Program-made: the position numbers and the translations under genes
Shown: positions 39,915 through 48,400 of the stretch, one piece after another
How the letters are laid out: each line of letters opens with the position of its first letter
Numbering within the stretch: the stretch's first letter is position 1
Notes under the pieces: generated by a model
Told to the model about the DNA's origin: nothing
What the model saw: only the letters and a program-made list of their open reading frames with translations
The model's database searches: none
Origin: Nocardiopsis composta
Lineage (GTDB): Bacteria; Actinomycetota; Actinomycetes; Streptosporangiales; Streptosporangiaceae
Length of the DNA: 64,000 nt
Direction of reading: 5' to 3'
NCBI RefSeq assembly: GCF_014200805.1
Contig: NZ_JACHDB010000002.1
Coordinates: 620,001-684,000, forward strand

Positions 39915-41231
39915 ATGGCCACCGCAACCGCCCCCGCCGCCCGCTCCGCCGAGCCCCGCACCGCCCCGCCCGCCGTGGTGGGCGCCGGAGCGCTCATCCC
40001 GCTGGCCGACGGGACCCGCACCGATTACGCCAACTTCGACTACGCGGCCAGCGCCCCGTGTCTGGAGGCGGTCCGCGGCGCCCTCGACGAGGCCCTGCCG
40101 CTCTACGCCAGCGTGCACCGCGGCGCCGGGTACCTCTCCCAGGTCAGCACCGCCGCCTACGAGCGCGCGCGGCGCGCCGTCGCCCGCTTCACCGGGGTCC
40201 GCGACGACGACGCCGTGGTGTTCGTGCGCGGCACCACCGACGCCCTCAACCTGCTCGCCCGGGCGCTGCCCGAAGGCTGCACCGTGGTCGTCTCCTCCGC
40301 GGAGCACCACGCCAACCTGCTGCCCTGGCAGCACGCGGGCAGCCGCGCGGCGCGGGTGGTCCGGCTGCCGCTGCCGGCCTCGCCGCGGCAGGCGGTGGAG
40401 GACGCCCGCGCCGCGCTGCGCGCGGCCCCGGACGGCCCGAAGCTGCTCTGCGTGACCGCTGCCTCCAACGTCACCGGGGAGATCTGGCCGGTGCGCGACC
40501 TGGTCGAGGCGGCGCACGCCGAAGGGGCCCGGGTCGCGGTGGACGCCGCGCAGTACGTCCCGCACCGCCGCTTCGACCTGGCCGACTCCGGCGCCGACTA
40601 CGTGGCCTACTCCGGGCACAAGCTGTACGCGCCGTTCGGTGCGGGCGTGCTCGCCGGGCGCACCGACTGGCTTCGCGACGCCGCGCCCTACCTGGCCGGC
40701 GGCGGCGCCACCGGCAACGTCACCGAGGACGACGTGCGCTGGAACGACCTGCCGGCGCGGCACGAGGCCGGCAGCCCCAACGTGCTCGGCGCGGTCGCCC
40801 TGGCCGCCGCCTGCGACGCCCTCACCGAGGCCGGCCAGGAGGCGCTGCACGAGCGGGAGGAGCTGCTGCTGCGCCGGCTGCGCGCCGGGCTCGCGGCCAT
40901 CCCCGGCGTGCACGACCTGTCGCTGTGGGAGCCGGACCACCCGCGGGTCGGCATCGTCTCCTTCGTGGTCGACGGGGTCCCCGCGGGGCTGCTGGCCGCG
41001 GCGCTCTCCGCGGAGCACGGCATCGGCGTCCGGGACGGCCTGTTCTGCGCCCACCTGCTGACCCGGCGGCTGCTCCCGGCCGGCCACGACCAGGCGGTCC
41101 GGGCCAGCCTGGGCCTGGGCACCACCGAGGAGCACGTGGACCGGCTGCTCTCCGCGGTCGCCCGGATCGCCGAGCACGGCCCGGCCCTGGAGTACCGGGA
41201 CGACGCCGGCCGCCTGGTGCCGGCCGAGTAG
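39915..41231 (+). CDS. Class V aminotransferase, cysteine-desulfurase-like
   Basis: A 438-residue PLP enzyme. FDYAASAPCLEAVRGAL opens the fold, VFVRGTTDALNLLARAL binds PLP phosphate, SSAEHHANLLPW holds the ring-stacking histidine, VDAAQYVPH the conserved aspartate, and the PLP lysine is in YVAYSGHKLYAPFGAG. A candidate acceptor cysteine lies in LFCAHLLTRRLL. It resembles cysteine desulfurase/selenocysteine lyase-like proteins that follow SAM-IV riboswitches in actinomycetes, so a role in sulfur recycling is likely. ATG 39915 follows GAGGAGAA. No Fe-S assembly genes are near, so a general IscS role is unlikely. Confidence 0.9.
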   Translation: MATATAPAARSAEPRTAPPAVVGAGALIPLADGTRTDYANFDYAASAPCLEAVRGALDEALPLYASVHRGAGYLSQVSTAAYERARRAVARFTGVRDDDAVVFVRGTTDALNLLARALPEGCTVVVSSAEHHANLLPWQHAGSRAARVVRLPLPASPRQAVEDARAALRAAPDGPKLLCVTAASNVTGEIWPVRDLVEAAHAEGARVAVDAAQYVPHRRFDLADSGADYVAYSGHKLYAPFGAGVLAGRTDWLRDAAPYLAGGGATGNVTEDDVRWNDLPARHEAGSPNVLGAVALAAACDALTEAGQEALHEREELLLRRLRAGLAAIPGVHDLSLWEPDHPRVGIVSFVVDGVPAGLLAAALSAEHGIGVRDGLFCAHLLTRRLLPAGHDQAVRASLGLGTTEEHVDRLLSAVARIAEHGPALEYRDDAGRLVPAE

Positions 41232-42175
41232 GCCCGGCCCTCCGGCCGGACCGTCGACGGGCGGGGCGGGCGCGGGGACCGCTCCGCGGCCCGTCCGCCA
41301 CCGCCCGCCCCTGCCGAGCCCCGGTCCTGCGCGGCCTTTCCCGCCGGCCCCGGCCCCGCGCCCACCCGTGTCGAGCCCCGGCCTGTTGCTTTTGCCCGGC
41401 CCGCCGGCCTCGAGGCCGAGCGTCGGGGTGTGCGTTCATGGCGGGGAAAGGCGACGATCCTGGGTTCAACGGGATGGGCGGTGCCGCGGGCGGGGGTGCG
41501 GCTGGAACCCCCGTCTTGATCATCATCGAATCGGCGACTCAGGACACTGGAGGACAGCGGCTCGGCCGGCGAGCGGAGCGGTGGGCATCGGTGCCCCGCC
41601 GCCTCCGCAGGGCCTTCCCGGGCGCGCCGCCCTGCGCTGCGGCCCCGTGGTTCTCCGCGGGGCCGCTCCCGTGCGAGGCGGCGGCAGGTGCGGAGCGGGC
41701 CCGTCCTCCGCCCGCTGATTCCGCCGGAGGCGCCCGGCTCGGGCGGGCATGCGGTCCCGGAGGCGCGGTCAGGACCGTCCCGAAGAAGTCCCGACCAACG
41801 TCACGAACGGGCGAAAAACTGGAAATAGAGTGACAAAGAGGTCGAATTCTCGCGAATTCTCCGATGGCGGCGCTGACCGCGATTAATGGCGCATGCGGGG
41901 AGTGCCGCGGCCCGCCGGAGGCGGCGGAACACGGCGTCGCGAAGGGCGGCGGCCGCGCGCCGCGGGAGCCGCGGACATCCGCCGGAGAAGAGTGTTCATG
42001 CAGGTCAAAGCCGATTAGTGTGAGGCCGGCCAGGGGGTGTCAAGGGTGGGTCAAATAGCGGCCCCTTCCACGCCGCCGGAAAACCCGCGTTTATTAGCGG
42101 TGAATTTATCCCCGGGTGAATGATGTAGCTCACACCAGGTAACATCGGTCGGCAACGGACCCCGGGAGCGCGATC
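41232..42175. other. Long intergenic region with hairpin repeat and AT-rich promoter zone
   Basis: 944 bp without a supportable gene. It holds the hairpin repeat at 41513-41545, a tandem 10-bp repeat CGAATTCTC(G/C) at 41843-41862, and an AT-richer zone 41780-42150 with a TAACAT (-10-like, about 42140) before the methyltransferase-like gene. The 64-codon frame at 41864-42058 loses codon bias halfway and is not called. Confidence 0.5.
41513..41545 (-). repeat. Intergenic hairpin repeat, copy 1
   Basis: On the plus strand GTCTTGA (41513-41519), 19 nt, TCAGGAC (41539-41545). It is the reverse complement of the 63132-63164 element with about 80 percent identity including flanks; the stem differs by one base that keeps pairing as G-U. 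Confidence 0.6.
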
Positions 42176-42916
42176 GTGACTGATGAGTGGCCGGTACCGC
42201 ACCTCGTCGAAGACCCGATGGCCGTCGGCGTCCCCCGCCCGCGCGTCGTCGGCCTCGACGGCAGGCCGGTGGACGGGGCCGCCGGTGCGGTGCGGCCCAG
42301 ACCCGCCACCGACCCGGCCGACCGCGCCCGCCTGGCCTTCGCCGCCCGCGCGGCCCACTACCTCGCCGCCGACATCGGGATCCGCCAGTTCGTCGACTTC
42401 TCCTCCGGCCTGCCCACCTGCGACACCCTGCTCGGCGTGCTGGGGGAGCGCTCCCCGGCGGTGCGCACCGCCTACGTCGAGGCCTCCTGCGGGATCGCCC
42501 TGCACTCCGGGGCCTCCCCGCACCGGGCGGCGGCCCCGGTGCTCTCGCTGCGCGGCCGGACAGCGGAGGCGGCCGCCGCCGAGCTGGCCTCCTGCGGCCT
42601 CGTCGACTTCGCCGAGCCCGTCGCCGTCCTGCTGCTGGACACCGCGCCGCAGCACCGCGACCCCGGGGCCGTCGAGGCGCTGCTGCGCGCCCTGCACCGC
42701 GAGATGGCGCCGGGCGGCCACGTGATCGCCTCGTTCGGCCCGCACGCCGCCGGGCCGGGCGCCGCCCGGCTGCTCGCCCCGTTCACCCCGCTGGATCCGG
42801 GCACCGCCGACATCAGCCGGTGGCCCTACCCGGACGACGCGGTCGCCGCCGAGGGCATCGGCATCGCGGGCGGGCTCGCCCGGCGGGACCCGGATCCCAC
42901 CGGGGGCGGGGCGTGA
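42176..42916 (+). CDS. Degenerate S-adenosyl methyltransferase-like protein (PF04672 type)
   Basis: A 246-residue protein that aligns with actinobacterial SAM methyltransferases of the Methyltransf_19 family over AFAARAAHYLAADIGIRQFVDF, SSGLPT and LVDFAEPVAVLLLD. The family SAM-binding glycine motif (D-I-G-T-G) is changed to D-F-S-S-G, the YVDNDP acidic loop is replaced by YVEASC, and the N-terminal IYDYLLGGKDNF block is missing. It is therefore probably not an active methyltransferase. GTG 42176 follows AT-rich DNA with little ribosome-binding signal. Its stop overlaps the DinB start by four bases (GTGA), so the two proteins are made together. Role unknown. Confidence 0.7.
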   Translation: MTDEWPVPHLVEDPMAVGVPRPRVVGLDGRPVDGAAGAVRPRPATDPADRARLAFAARAAHYLAADIGIRQFVDFSSGLPTCDTLLGVLGERSPAVRTAYVEASCGIALHSGASPHRAAAPVLSLRGRTAEAAAAELASCGLVDFAEPVAVLLLDTAPQHRDPGAVEALLRALHREMAPGGHVIASFGPHAAGPGAARLLAPFTPLDPGTADISRWPYPDDAVAAEGIGIAGGLARRDPDPTGGGA

Positions 42917-43476
42917 CGGGCACCTCCCCGGACTGGCCCGGGCAGGTCGTCGACCAGCTGGAGTTCCACTGGGAGCACTCCCTCTGGCCCCGGCTGCAGG
43001 GCATGGAGGACGACGAGTTCTTCTGGGAGCCGGTCGAGGGCTGCTGGTCGGTCCGCCCCGGCCCGGACGGCGCCTTCGCCGCGGACTGGGCGGTGCCGGC
43101 CCCGCAGCCCCCGCCGGTCACCACCATCGCCTGGCGGCTGGGGCACATGGTCGTCGCCGTCCTGGAGCTCCGCCTCGACCGGCACTTCGGCCCGCGGGAG
43201 ATGGACCTCGCGGACACCCGCTGGCCCGGCTCCGCCGACGAGGCACGGGACCGCCTGCACGCCGCCTGCCGGCGCTGGTGCGCAGAGCTGCGGGCCCTCG
43301 CCCCCGAGGCCTTCGCCGCCCCGGTCGGCGACGCCGAACCCCCGCAGTGGTCCGCCGAGCCCTTCGCCACCCTCGCCCTGCACGTCAACCGTGAGCTCAT
43401 CCACCACGGCGCGGAGGTCGCCCTGCTGCGCGACCTCTACCGCTCCCACCCGGCGCACATCCGCGACGCGCTCTAA
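42913..43476 (+). CDS. DinB-superfamily protein
   Basis: A 187-residue four-helix-bundle protein. The metal-binding histidines expected in the fold are in RLGHMVVAVLELR and LALHVNRELIHHGAEVALLRDLY. Such proteins include thiol-dependent S-transferases using mycothiol or bacillithiol, and many without known activity. Start is GTG 42913, overlapping the stop of the methyltransferase-like gene. The pair has no further gene on the strand before the toxin-antitoxin module. The mycothiol link is a family-level possibility only. Confidence 0.82.
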   Translation: MTGTSPDWPGQVVDQLEFHWEHSLWPRLQGMEDDEFFWEPVEGCWSVRPGPDGAFAADWAVPAPQPPPVTTIAWRLGHMVVAVLELRLDRHFGPREMDLADTRWPGSADEARDRLHAACRRWCAELRALAPEAFAAPVGDAEPPQWSAEPFATLALHVNRELIHHGAEVALLRDLYRSHPAHIRDAL

Positions 43477-43601
43477 TGGCCGGCCCCGGGGGATCATGAT
43501 TCCTGCTGCTGATCCTCGCTCGGACCCGTGGCGGCAGTGCTTGGGAGGCGGCAGGAGGTCTTACGGACACGCCCACAAAAAAGCATCGACTTTAGCGTTG
43601 T

Positions 43602-43620
43602 TCTGCATGCATAATGCAGA
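43602..43620. promoter_or_regulatory. Operator and -10 of toxin-antitoxin operon
   Basis: TCTGCAT-gcata-ATGCAGA is a perfect 7-bp inverted repeat ending one base before the antitoxin ATG. CATAAT (43610-43615) inside it is a good -10, six bases before the start codon, so the mRNA is probably leaderless and the operator blocks the promoter. Confidence 0.65.
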
Positions 43621-43621
43621 T

Positions 43622-43909
43622 ATGGGTGTTGTGATCACGGTCAGAGATGTTCCGGAGCAGGTGCGCGAGGCCCTGGCTGATGAGGCCCGGCGCCAAGGGA
43701 AGTCCTTGCAGGCGTTCCTCCTCGGTGTACTGGAGCAGCAGGCACGGTTCAGCGGCAATCGCCAGATTCTGGCGGAGATCGAGCGGGAACTCGCGGCGGG
43801 CGGCGGGGCCGGCCCCGATGCCCCCGATGCAGCCGACCTGATCAGGGCGGCGCGTCCAGGAGAAAACGGTGCGGTCGGCGGCAGTGTGGGTGAGGGAGGA
43901 GCTGCGTGA
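43622..43909 (+). CDS. Ribbon-helix-helix antitoxin (FitA/VapB type)
   Basis: A 95-residue antitoxin. The N-terminal VVITVRDVPEQVREALADEARRQGKSLQAFLLGVLEQQA is a ribbon-helix-helix DNA-binding domain; the C-terminal Gly/Ala/Asp-rich tail would wrap the toxin. ATG 43622 follows directly on a palindrome with an embedded -10. The toxin start overlaps the stop (GTGA). Local DNA before and within the gene is less GC-rich than its neighbours, in keeping with acquisition by transfer. Confidence 0.85.
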   Translation: MGVVITVRDVPEQVREALADEARRQGKSLQAFLLGVLEQQARFSGNRQILAEIERELAAGGGAGPDAPDAADLIRAARPGENGAVGGSVGEGGAA

Positions 43910-44301
43910 TCGTCACGGACGCTTCCGCGCTCGCGAACATGCTCATCTACCGCGAAGGGCGGGGGCGCAAGGCGCGTGCTGCGCTCGGGAGAGACGTCCA
44001 CTGGGCCGCGCCGGAGCATTGGAAGGCCGAGGTGTTCTCCGCGATACGCGGGCTCTACCTGGGGCGGAAGACGGACGAGTCGACGGCTCGCCAAGCGGTG
44101 GAACGCATCCCCCGCCTGGGGGTCGAAACAGTGCCGCTGGAAGCCCTCCTCCCACGTATGTGGCGGTTGAGGTCGTCGGTCAGCGCCTATGACGCGGCCT
44201 ATGTCGCACTGGCCGAGAGCCGTGCGGCAGAGCTCGTCACGGCCGATGCCCGGTTGGCCCGGGTGGCGGTCTCGTACTGCCGCGTGGACTTAGTCGGCTG
44301 A
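43906..44301 (+). CDS. PIN-domain toxin (VapC/FitB type)
   Basis: A 131-residue ribonuclease toxin. The acidic metal site of PIN domains is seen in IVTDASALANML (Asp5), the glutamate of HWKAEVFSAI, SAYDAAYVALAES and the final aspartate in LVTADARLAR. It would cleave RNA unless held by the antitoxin made from the overlapping upstream gene. GTG 43906 shares four bases with the antitoxin stop. A 16-bp hairpin terminator follows. Codon use is less GC-biased than in adjacent genes. Confidence 0.88.
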   Translation: MIVTDASALANMLIYREGRGRKARAALGRDVHWAAPEHWKAEVFSAIRGLYLGRKTDESTARQAVERIPRLGVETVPLEALLPRMWRLRSSVSAYDAAYVALAESRAAELVTADARLARVAVSYCRVDLVG

Positions 44302-44304
44302 TTC

Positions 44305-44342
44305 CCGGGCGGGCGGCGGCCGGATCGCCGCCGCCCGCCCGG
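44305..44342. terminator. Bidirectional terminator
   Basis: Perfect 16-bp stem (44305-44320 with 44327-44342) and 6-nt loop between the convergent toxin and nucleotidyltransferase genes. Confidence 0.8.
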
Positions 44343-44351
44343 ACCGGAGTA

Positions 44352-45140
44352 TCAGACCGGCAGGGCCCCGCGCCGCGCCCAAGCGCGCTGGTACGCCTCG
44401 GTCAGCCAGGCGTCGGCCCAGGCGCGGTCGGGCTCCTCGGGGAGCGGGGAGGTCTCCAGCAGCCGGGTGAGCCGCTCCTCCTGCCCGGCCGCCGCGTCCA
44501 GCGCCTCCTGCATGGTGTGCTCGCCGCGGCGCAGCTCGCGCAGCCACTCGGCCCACGGCTCGGGCATCGGCAGGGTGACCCGGCCGCTCTCCAGCAGCTC
44601 GGCGCCCTGCACCCCCAGCCGCACCATGTGGTAGGCGAACTTCACGTCGAACCCGTACAGCTCGATCAGCTCGGGGCGGTTGGTGTGCCGGCCGCCGCGC
44701 CGGCCCAGCATGCTGTCCCGCTGGGCGCGCAGGTAGCCGAGGAAGCGCCGGCCGGCGTTGCGGGAGAGGATCCGCCCCGCCGAGGCGCGCAGCTCGCGGC
44801 CGAGCGGCTCCTCCCGGACGATCTCCTCCTCCGGGACGAACAGCGGCAGCAGCACGGTCGGGTTGCCGTCCAGCGCCAGCCGCATCCACTTGCGCAGCGA
44901 GTACACGGTCAGGTCGAGGTCGCCCGGACCGGATCGCACGCCCTCGGGCCGGGTGCGGAAGATGTACTGCTCGAAGCGGCGGAGCCCGATCACGTACTCC
45001 GGCGGCTCGACGCAGATCCCCATCTCGTCCCGGTCGTCCTGGTCCTTCACGGTGATCCCGTGCACGCCCGAGCCCACCTGGCACTGGAGGATCGTGCCCT
45101 GCTCGGCGATCGCGGCGAACTCCGGAGTGGAGTGGTCCAT
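44352..45140 (-). CDS. RlaP-like DNA polymerase beta-superfamily nucleotidyltransferase
   Basis: A 262-residue protein of the predicted nucleotidyltransferase family that includes RNA-ligase-associated RlaP. The active-site block is VGSGVHGITVKDQDDRDEMGI, a G-S motif followed by the paired acidic residues. Later segments RRFLGYLRAQRDSMLG and ELIELYGFDVKFAYHMVRLG are typical of the family's helical C-terminal part. ATG 45140 follows GGGAGAGAG. No RNA ligase is in the window, so it is solitary here. RNA-end repair is the family suggestion, not shown. Confidence 0.82.
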   Translation of the reverse strand: MDHSTPEFAAIAEQGTILQCQVGSGVHGITVKDQDDRDEMGICVEPPEYVIGLRRFEQYIFRTRPEGVRSGPGDLDLTVYSLRKWMRLALDGNPTVLLPLFVPEEEIVREEPLGRELRASAGRILSRNAGRRFLGYLRAQRDSMLGRRGGRHTNRPELIELYGFDVKFAYHMVRLGVQGAELLESGRVTLPMPEPWAEWLRELRRGEHTMQEALDAAAGQEERLTRLLETSPLPEEPDRAWADAWLTEAYQRAWARRGALPV

Positions 45141-45518
45141 CGTCTCTCTCCCGTTTGCCCGCTCAGGGGCCGGTGTCCGTGGTGCGGCGCCCCGCACCGG
45201 GGACTTCCCGGGGAGGGAAGTCGATCAACGTATCACGCACGGCGCGCCGCGGCCGACCGGTTTTCCGGTGCCGGGCCGGCGCCGGGGTTCCCCCGCGCCG
45301 CCGGCCGGTCCGCGCCCCGCATCGCCCGGCGGCATCTCGGCGGAGGGGAAGGGGACGGCCCCTCCGGGCGCGGCGGTTCGCAAGACCGGGCGGGGCGGTA
45401 CCGGTCTGCCCGCCGGGCCCGGGGCGCGAACGCGGAACCTCCCGGTGCATTCGCGGTTCACCGCAGTTCCGGAACGGGGGTGCCCCGGTGCTCCGACGCG
45501 GCCGCGGGGCCGGGCCGC
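45141..45518. other. Gap between priA 3' end and nucleotidyltransferase
   Basis: 378 bp, GC-rich, no gene or clear terminator. It is the right edge of the block separating metK from priA; I see no direct repeat with the left edge. Confidence 0.4.
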
Positions 45519-48173
45519 TCAGACCACGTGCAGCGGATCGACCCGGATCTGGGCCAGGTTGTCGTCCTTGCGGGCGCTGCGCCCCGCGGCCGCCGCCTTC
45601 AGCGCGGCGGTCAGCGCGTAGGCGTCGCGGTGCGGGACGCGCAGCAGGGCCCGCTCCACCGGGCCGGACGGCGTGCGGCCCCGCCCCTCGCGCGGAGCGG
45701 CCGCCTCCGGGCCCTCCACCGGCACCGGGCCGAGCAGCTCCGCCGAGGGCGGCAGGGCCAGCGCGTCCAGCAGCTCGCGCACGTGCGCCGCCTCACCGGT
45801 GACCGACGCCATCGTCACGGCCGGAGGGAAGCCCAGTTCGCGCCGCTCGGCCAGCTCCCGCTCGGCGAACCCGGCCGGGTCCCAGCGGATCAGCGACTGC
45901 ACGGCCGGCTCCCGGGCGTCGGCCACGACCACCACCTGCCCGCCCTCCTCGGCCGGGCGGACCAGCGCCGAGGCGGTGAACCAGCGGCGCAGCGCCTCCT
46001 CGGCGGCGCGCAGGTCGGCCCGGCTGAGCAGCGCCCACCCGTCGAGCAGCAGCGCCGCGGCGTACCCGCCCTCGGCGACCGGCTCGGCGCCCGGCGTCGC
46101 CACCACCAGCGCGGGCTTCTTCGACACCGAGGCGAGCACCTCGTCCCGCCCGGAGGTGCGCACCGGCAGCGACGGGAAGGCGCGGCCGAGCTCCTCGGCG
46201 GTGCGCCGGTCGCCCACCACCCCGGCGCGCAGCCGCCGGTGCCCGCAGTCGCCGCACTGCCAGTCGCCGGCGATCCGGCCGCACCACCGGCAGTAGGGCA
46301 TGGCGTGCGCGCTGCGCAGCGCCAGCGGCCCCTGGCAGGCCTCGCAGCGCGACGGGGCCCGGCACAGGGCGCAGGCCAGCGAGCCCAGGTAGCCGCGCCG
46401 GGGGACCTGCACCAGCACCGGGCCGCGCGCGGCGGCCTCCCGGGCGATGCGCAGGGCGACGCTGGGCAGCCGCGCCGAGCGGGCCGCCTCGTCCCGGGAG
46501 AGCTCGTGGTCGTCGCCGGCCGCGCGGATCCGGGGGGCGAGGCGGCGCACCGTCGCCCGGTCACCGGCCAGCACGCCCGCCCAGCCCGACTCCACCAGCC
46601 GCGTCCCCTCGGTGGTCCGGGTGAAGCCGCCGATCAGCGCGGCGGCGCCGGCCCGGTGCGCGCGCAGCGCGAGCACGGTCCGGGCGTTCGGGTAGGGGGC
46701 GTGCGGGTCGGTGTGCACGTCGTCGCCGTCGTCCCAGAGCACCACCAGCCCGAGGTCGTGCACCGGGGCGAACATCGCGGCCCGGGTGCCGACCACGATC
46801 GGGACCTCGCCGCGCAGCGCGGCCAGCCAGCGGCGGTACCGCTCGGCGGGGCCGAGCTCGGCGGTGAGCGCCACGTGCCGCCCCTCGCCCAGGCGCTCCA
46901 GGAGCGCCGCGTCGACCGTGGCCACGTCCCGCCCGTCGGGGACGACGACCACGGTGCCCCGTCCGGCCGCCGCGGCGGTGCCGGCGGCCACCGCGATCGC
47001 CTCCGCCCAGCCCGGGCCGGGCAGCGCGGTCCAGACCGCCCGCGGCGCGGCGCCCCCGTGCAGCGCCCTCAGGAACGACTCCCCGGCGGGGTAGTCCCGC
47101 CACGGCCCGGGCGGGACCGGCAGCGGCGGCTCGCCGGAGCCGGGGGGCGGCGAGCAGGCCTCGGCCTCGCCGACCGAGAAGATCGCCGGAGCGCCGGACT
47201 CCTCGCCGTCCTCGTCCTCCTGCTTCCCGGTAGCGGCGGGCTCCGCCGCCCCGGCGCCTTCTCCGGCGGGGGAGGGGGCGCCGTCCGGCCCGTCCGGGCC
47301 GGCCCCTCCGGAGGCCTCGGCCACTTCGGCGGCGGAGAAGACCGCGGGGGCGCCGTCCTCCGGGCCGGCGGCCTCCGAGGCGCGGTCCTCCCCGCCCCCG
47401 CTCGCGGCGGGCTCCGCCGCCCCGGTGCCGTCTCCGGCGGGGGAGGGGGCGCCGTCCGGGGCGCCGGGGCCGGGCCCTCCGGCCGCCTCGGCGGCGGAGG
47501 AGGCCGCGGGGGCGCCGCCGTCCGGGACCGCGGCGGCCTCCTCCTCGAGGGCCGGGCCGGCGGACTCCGCCGGCTCCCCGCCCTCCGCCGCGCCGTCCTG
47601 CCGCCCGGCCCGCTCCCGGGCCTTCCGCTCGCGTTCGGCCTTCTCCTTCTCCACCCGGGCGTGGCGCGGCGGGACGGCGAGCCGGAGCACGTCGCTGAGC
47701 GTGCCGGCGTAGCGGTCGGCGACCGCCCGGGCCAGCCCGCGGATCTCCGGGGTGAGCACGGGCTCGGCGGAGACCACACCGGTGAGGTAGGCCAGGGTCC
47801 CGGTGTAGTCGCTGCTCTCGGCCCGCTCGATGAGGAAGCCGCTCAGCGCCTGGCCGTGGAAGGGGACCCGGACCCGGCAGCCCGGGACGGCCTCCTCGGC
47901 CATCTCCTCCGGCACCCGGTAGTCGAAGAGCCGGTCCAGGTGGGGCAGCGGCGTCTCCACCGCGACCCGGGCGATCGGCAGCTCGGCGGCGGGGCGCCTG
48001 CCCCGTTTCGGCCCCTTCTTCGCGGTCTTCGCGGCCCCGTTCCCCGCCGGCCCGCCGGACCGCGCCCCCCGGCCGGAACCGGAGGACGCCGGGCCGCCTC
48101 CGCCGTCCCCGCCCGGCGGGGCCGGGGGCACATCGAAGAGGACCCCTGCCTCGGGGCCGGACTGCGGACTCAT
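45519..48173 (-). CDS. priA: Primosomal protein N' (PriA), helicase motifs lost
   Basis: An 884-residue replication-restart protein. The N-terminal DNA-binding part begins [22 protein letters not shown]. The usual Walker A is replaced by [12 protein letters not shown] and the DEAH box by VLWDDGDD, the known actinobacterial loss of ATPase motifs. Eight zinc-binding cysteines follow ([13 protein letters not shown] ... CRWC ... CGDC). Between the two parts, about residues 175-345, is an acidic Ala/Gly/Pro-rich linker with a roughly 54-residue tandem repeat. It probably acts in primosome assembly without unwinding. It is divergent from fmt; in Streptomyces it sits next to metK. Confidence 0.92.
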   Translation of the reverse strand: MSPQSGPEAGVLFDVPPAPPGGDGGGGPASSGSGRGARSGGPAGNGAAKTAKKGPKRGRRPAAELPIARVAVETPLPHLDRLFDYRVPEEMAEEAVPGCRVRVPFHGQALSGFLIERAESSDYTGTLAYLTGVVSAEPVLTPEIRGLARAVADRYAGTLSDVLRLAVPPRHARVEKEKAERERKARERAGRQDGAAEGGEPAESAGPALEEEAAAVPDGGAPAASSAAEAAGGPGPGAPDGAPSPAGDGTGAAEPAASGGGEDRASEAAGPEDGAPAVFSAAEVAEASGGAGPDGPDGAPSPAGEGAGAAEPAATGKQEDEDGEESGAPAIFSVGEAEACSPPPGSGEPPLPVPPGPWRDYPAGESFLRALHGGAAPRAVWTALPGPGWAEAIAVAAGTAAAAGRGTVVVVPDGRDVATVDAALLERLGEGRHVALTAELGPAERYRRWLAALRGEVPIVVGTRAAMFAPVHDLGLVVLWDDGDDVHTDPHAPYPNARTVLALRAHRAGAAALIGGFTRTTEGTRLVESGWAGVLAGDRATVRRLAPRIRAAGDDHELSRDEAARSARLPSVALRIAREAAARGPVLVQVPRRGYLGSLACALCRAPSRCEACQGPLALRSAHAMPYCRWCGRIAGDWQCGDCGHRRLRAGVVGDRRTAEELGRAFPSLPVRTSGRDEVLASVSKKPALVVATPGAEPVAEGGYAAALLLDGWALLSRADLRAAEEALRRWFTASALVRPAEEGGQVVVVADAREPAVQSLIRWDPAGFAERELAERRELGFPPAVTMASVTGEAAHVRELLDALALPPSAELLGPVPVEGPEAAAPREGRGRTPSGPVERALLRVPHRDAYALTAALKAAAAGRSARKDDNLAQIRVDPLHVV
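47232..47516 (-). repeat. priA: Tandem repeat in priA linker
   Basis: Two copies of a unit of about 115-120 bp (47403-47516 and 47232-47354), period about 162 bp, coding for GAPA-x-x-SAAE ... DGAPSPAG-x-G-x-GAAEPAA. A shortened third copy ([13 protein letters not shown]) follows in the protein. Confidence 0.7.
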
Positions 48174-48400
48174 GTGCCCAGGTTTACCAGAGGGCGCCGA
48201 CCTTTCCGCTCCGGCCGCGGGGCGCGCCCGGACCGCGTACCGCGCGGCCTGCTGGTAGACAAGAGGTCACAGACGACACCGGGCCCCGGGGCGGCCGATC
48301 CGAGCGGCCGCCCGGCGCCGAGCCGGCGCGAGGAGCAGGGCGCGGCGCCCCGGGTTCGGAGCGCGCCGACCGGGGCGGGGCGCGTGTGGAGAGGGTGCCG
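48174..48400. other. priA-fmt divergent promoter region
   Basis: 227 bp between divergent starts, with no gene. GGAGAGGG (48388-48395) is the fmt ribosome-binding site. No convincing -35/-10 pair is seen. Confidence 0.45.

Noticed and set aside
41864-42058. 64-codon frame upstream of the methyltransferase-like gene
   Set aside because: Codon bias breaks down in its second half, there is no ribosome-binding site, and the Cys/Arg-rich sequence resembles no family I know.
27680-45518. Integrated mobile element between metK and priA
   Set aside because: No integrase, transposase, tRNA target or flanking direct repeat was found, so I describe it only as an accessory block.
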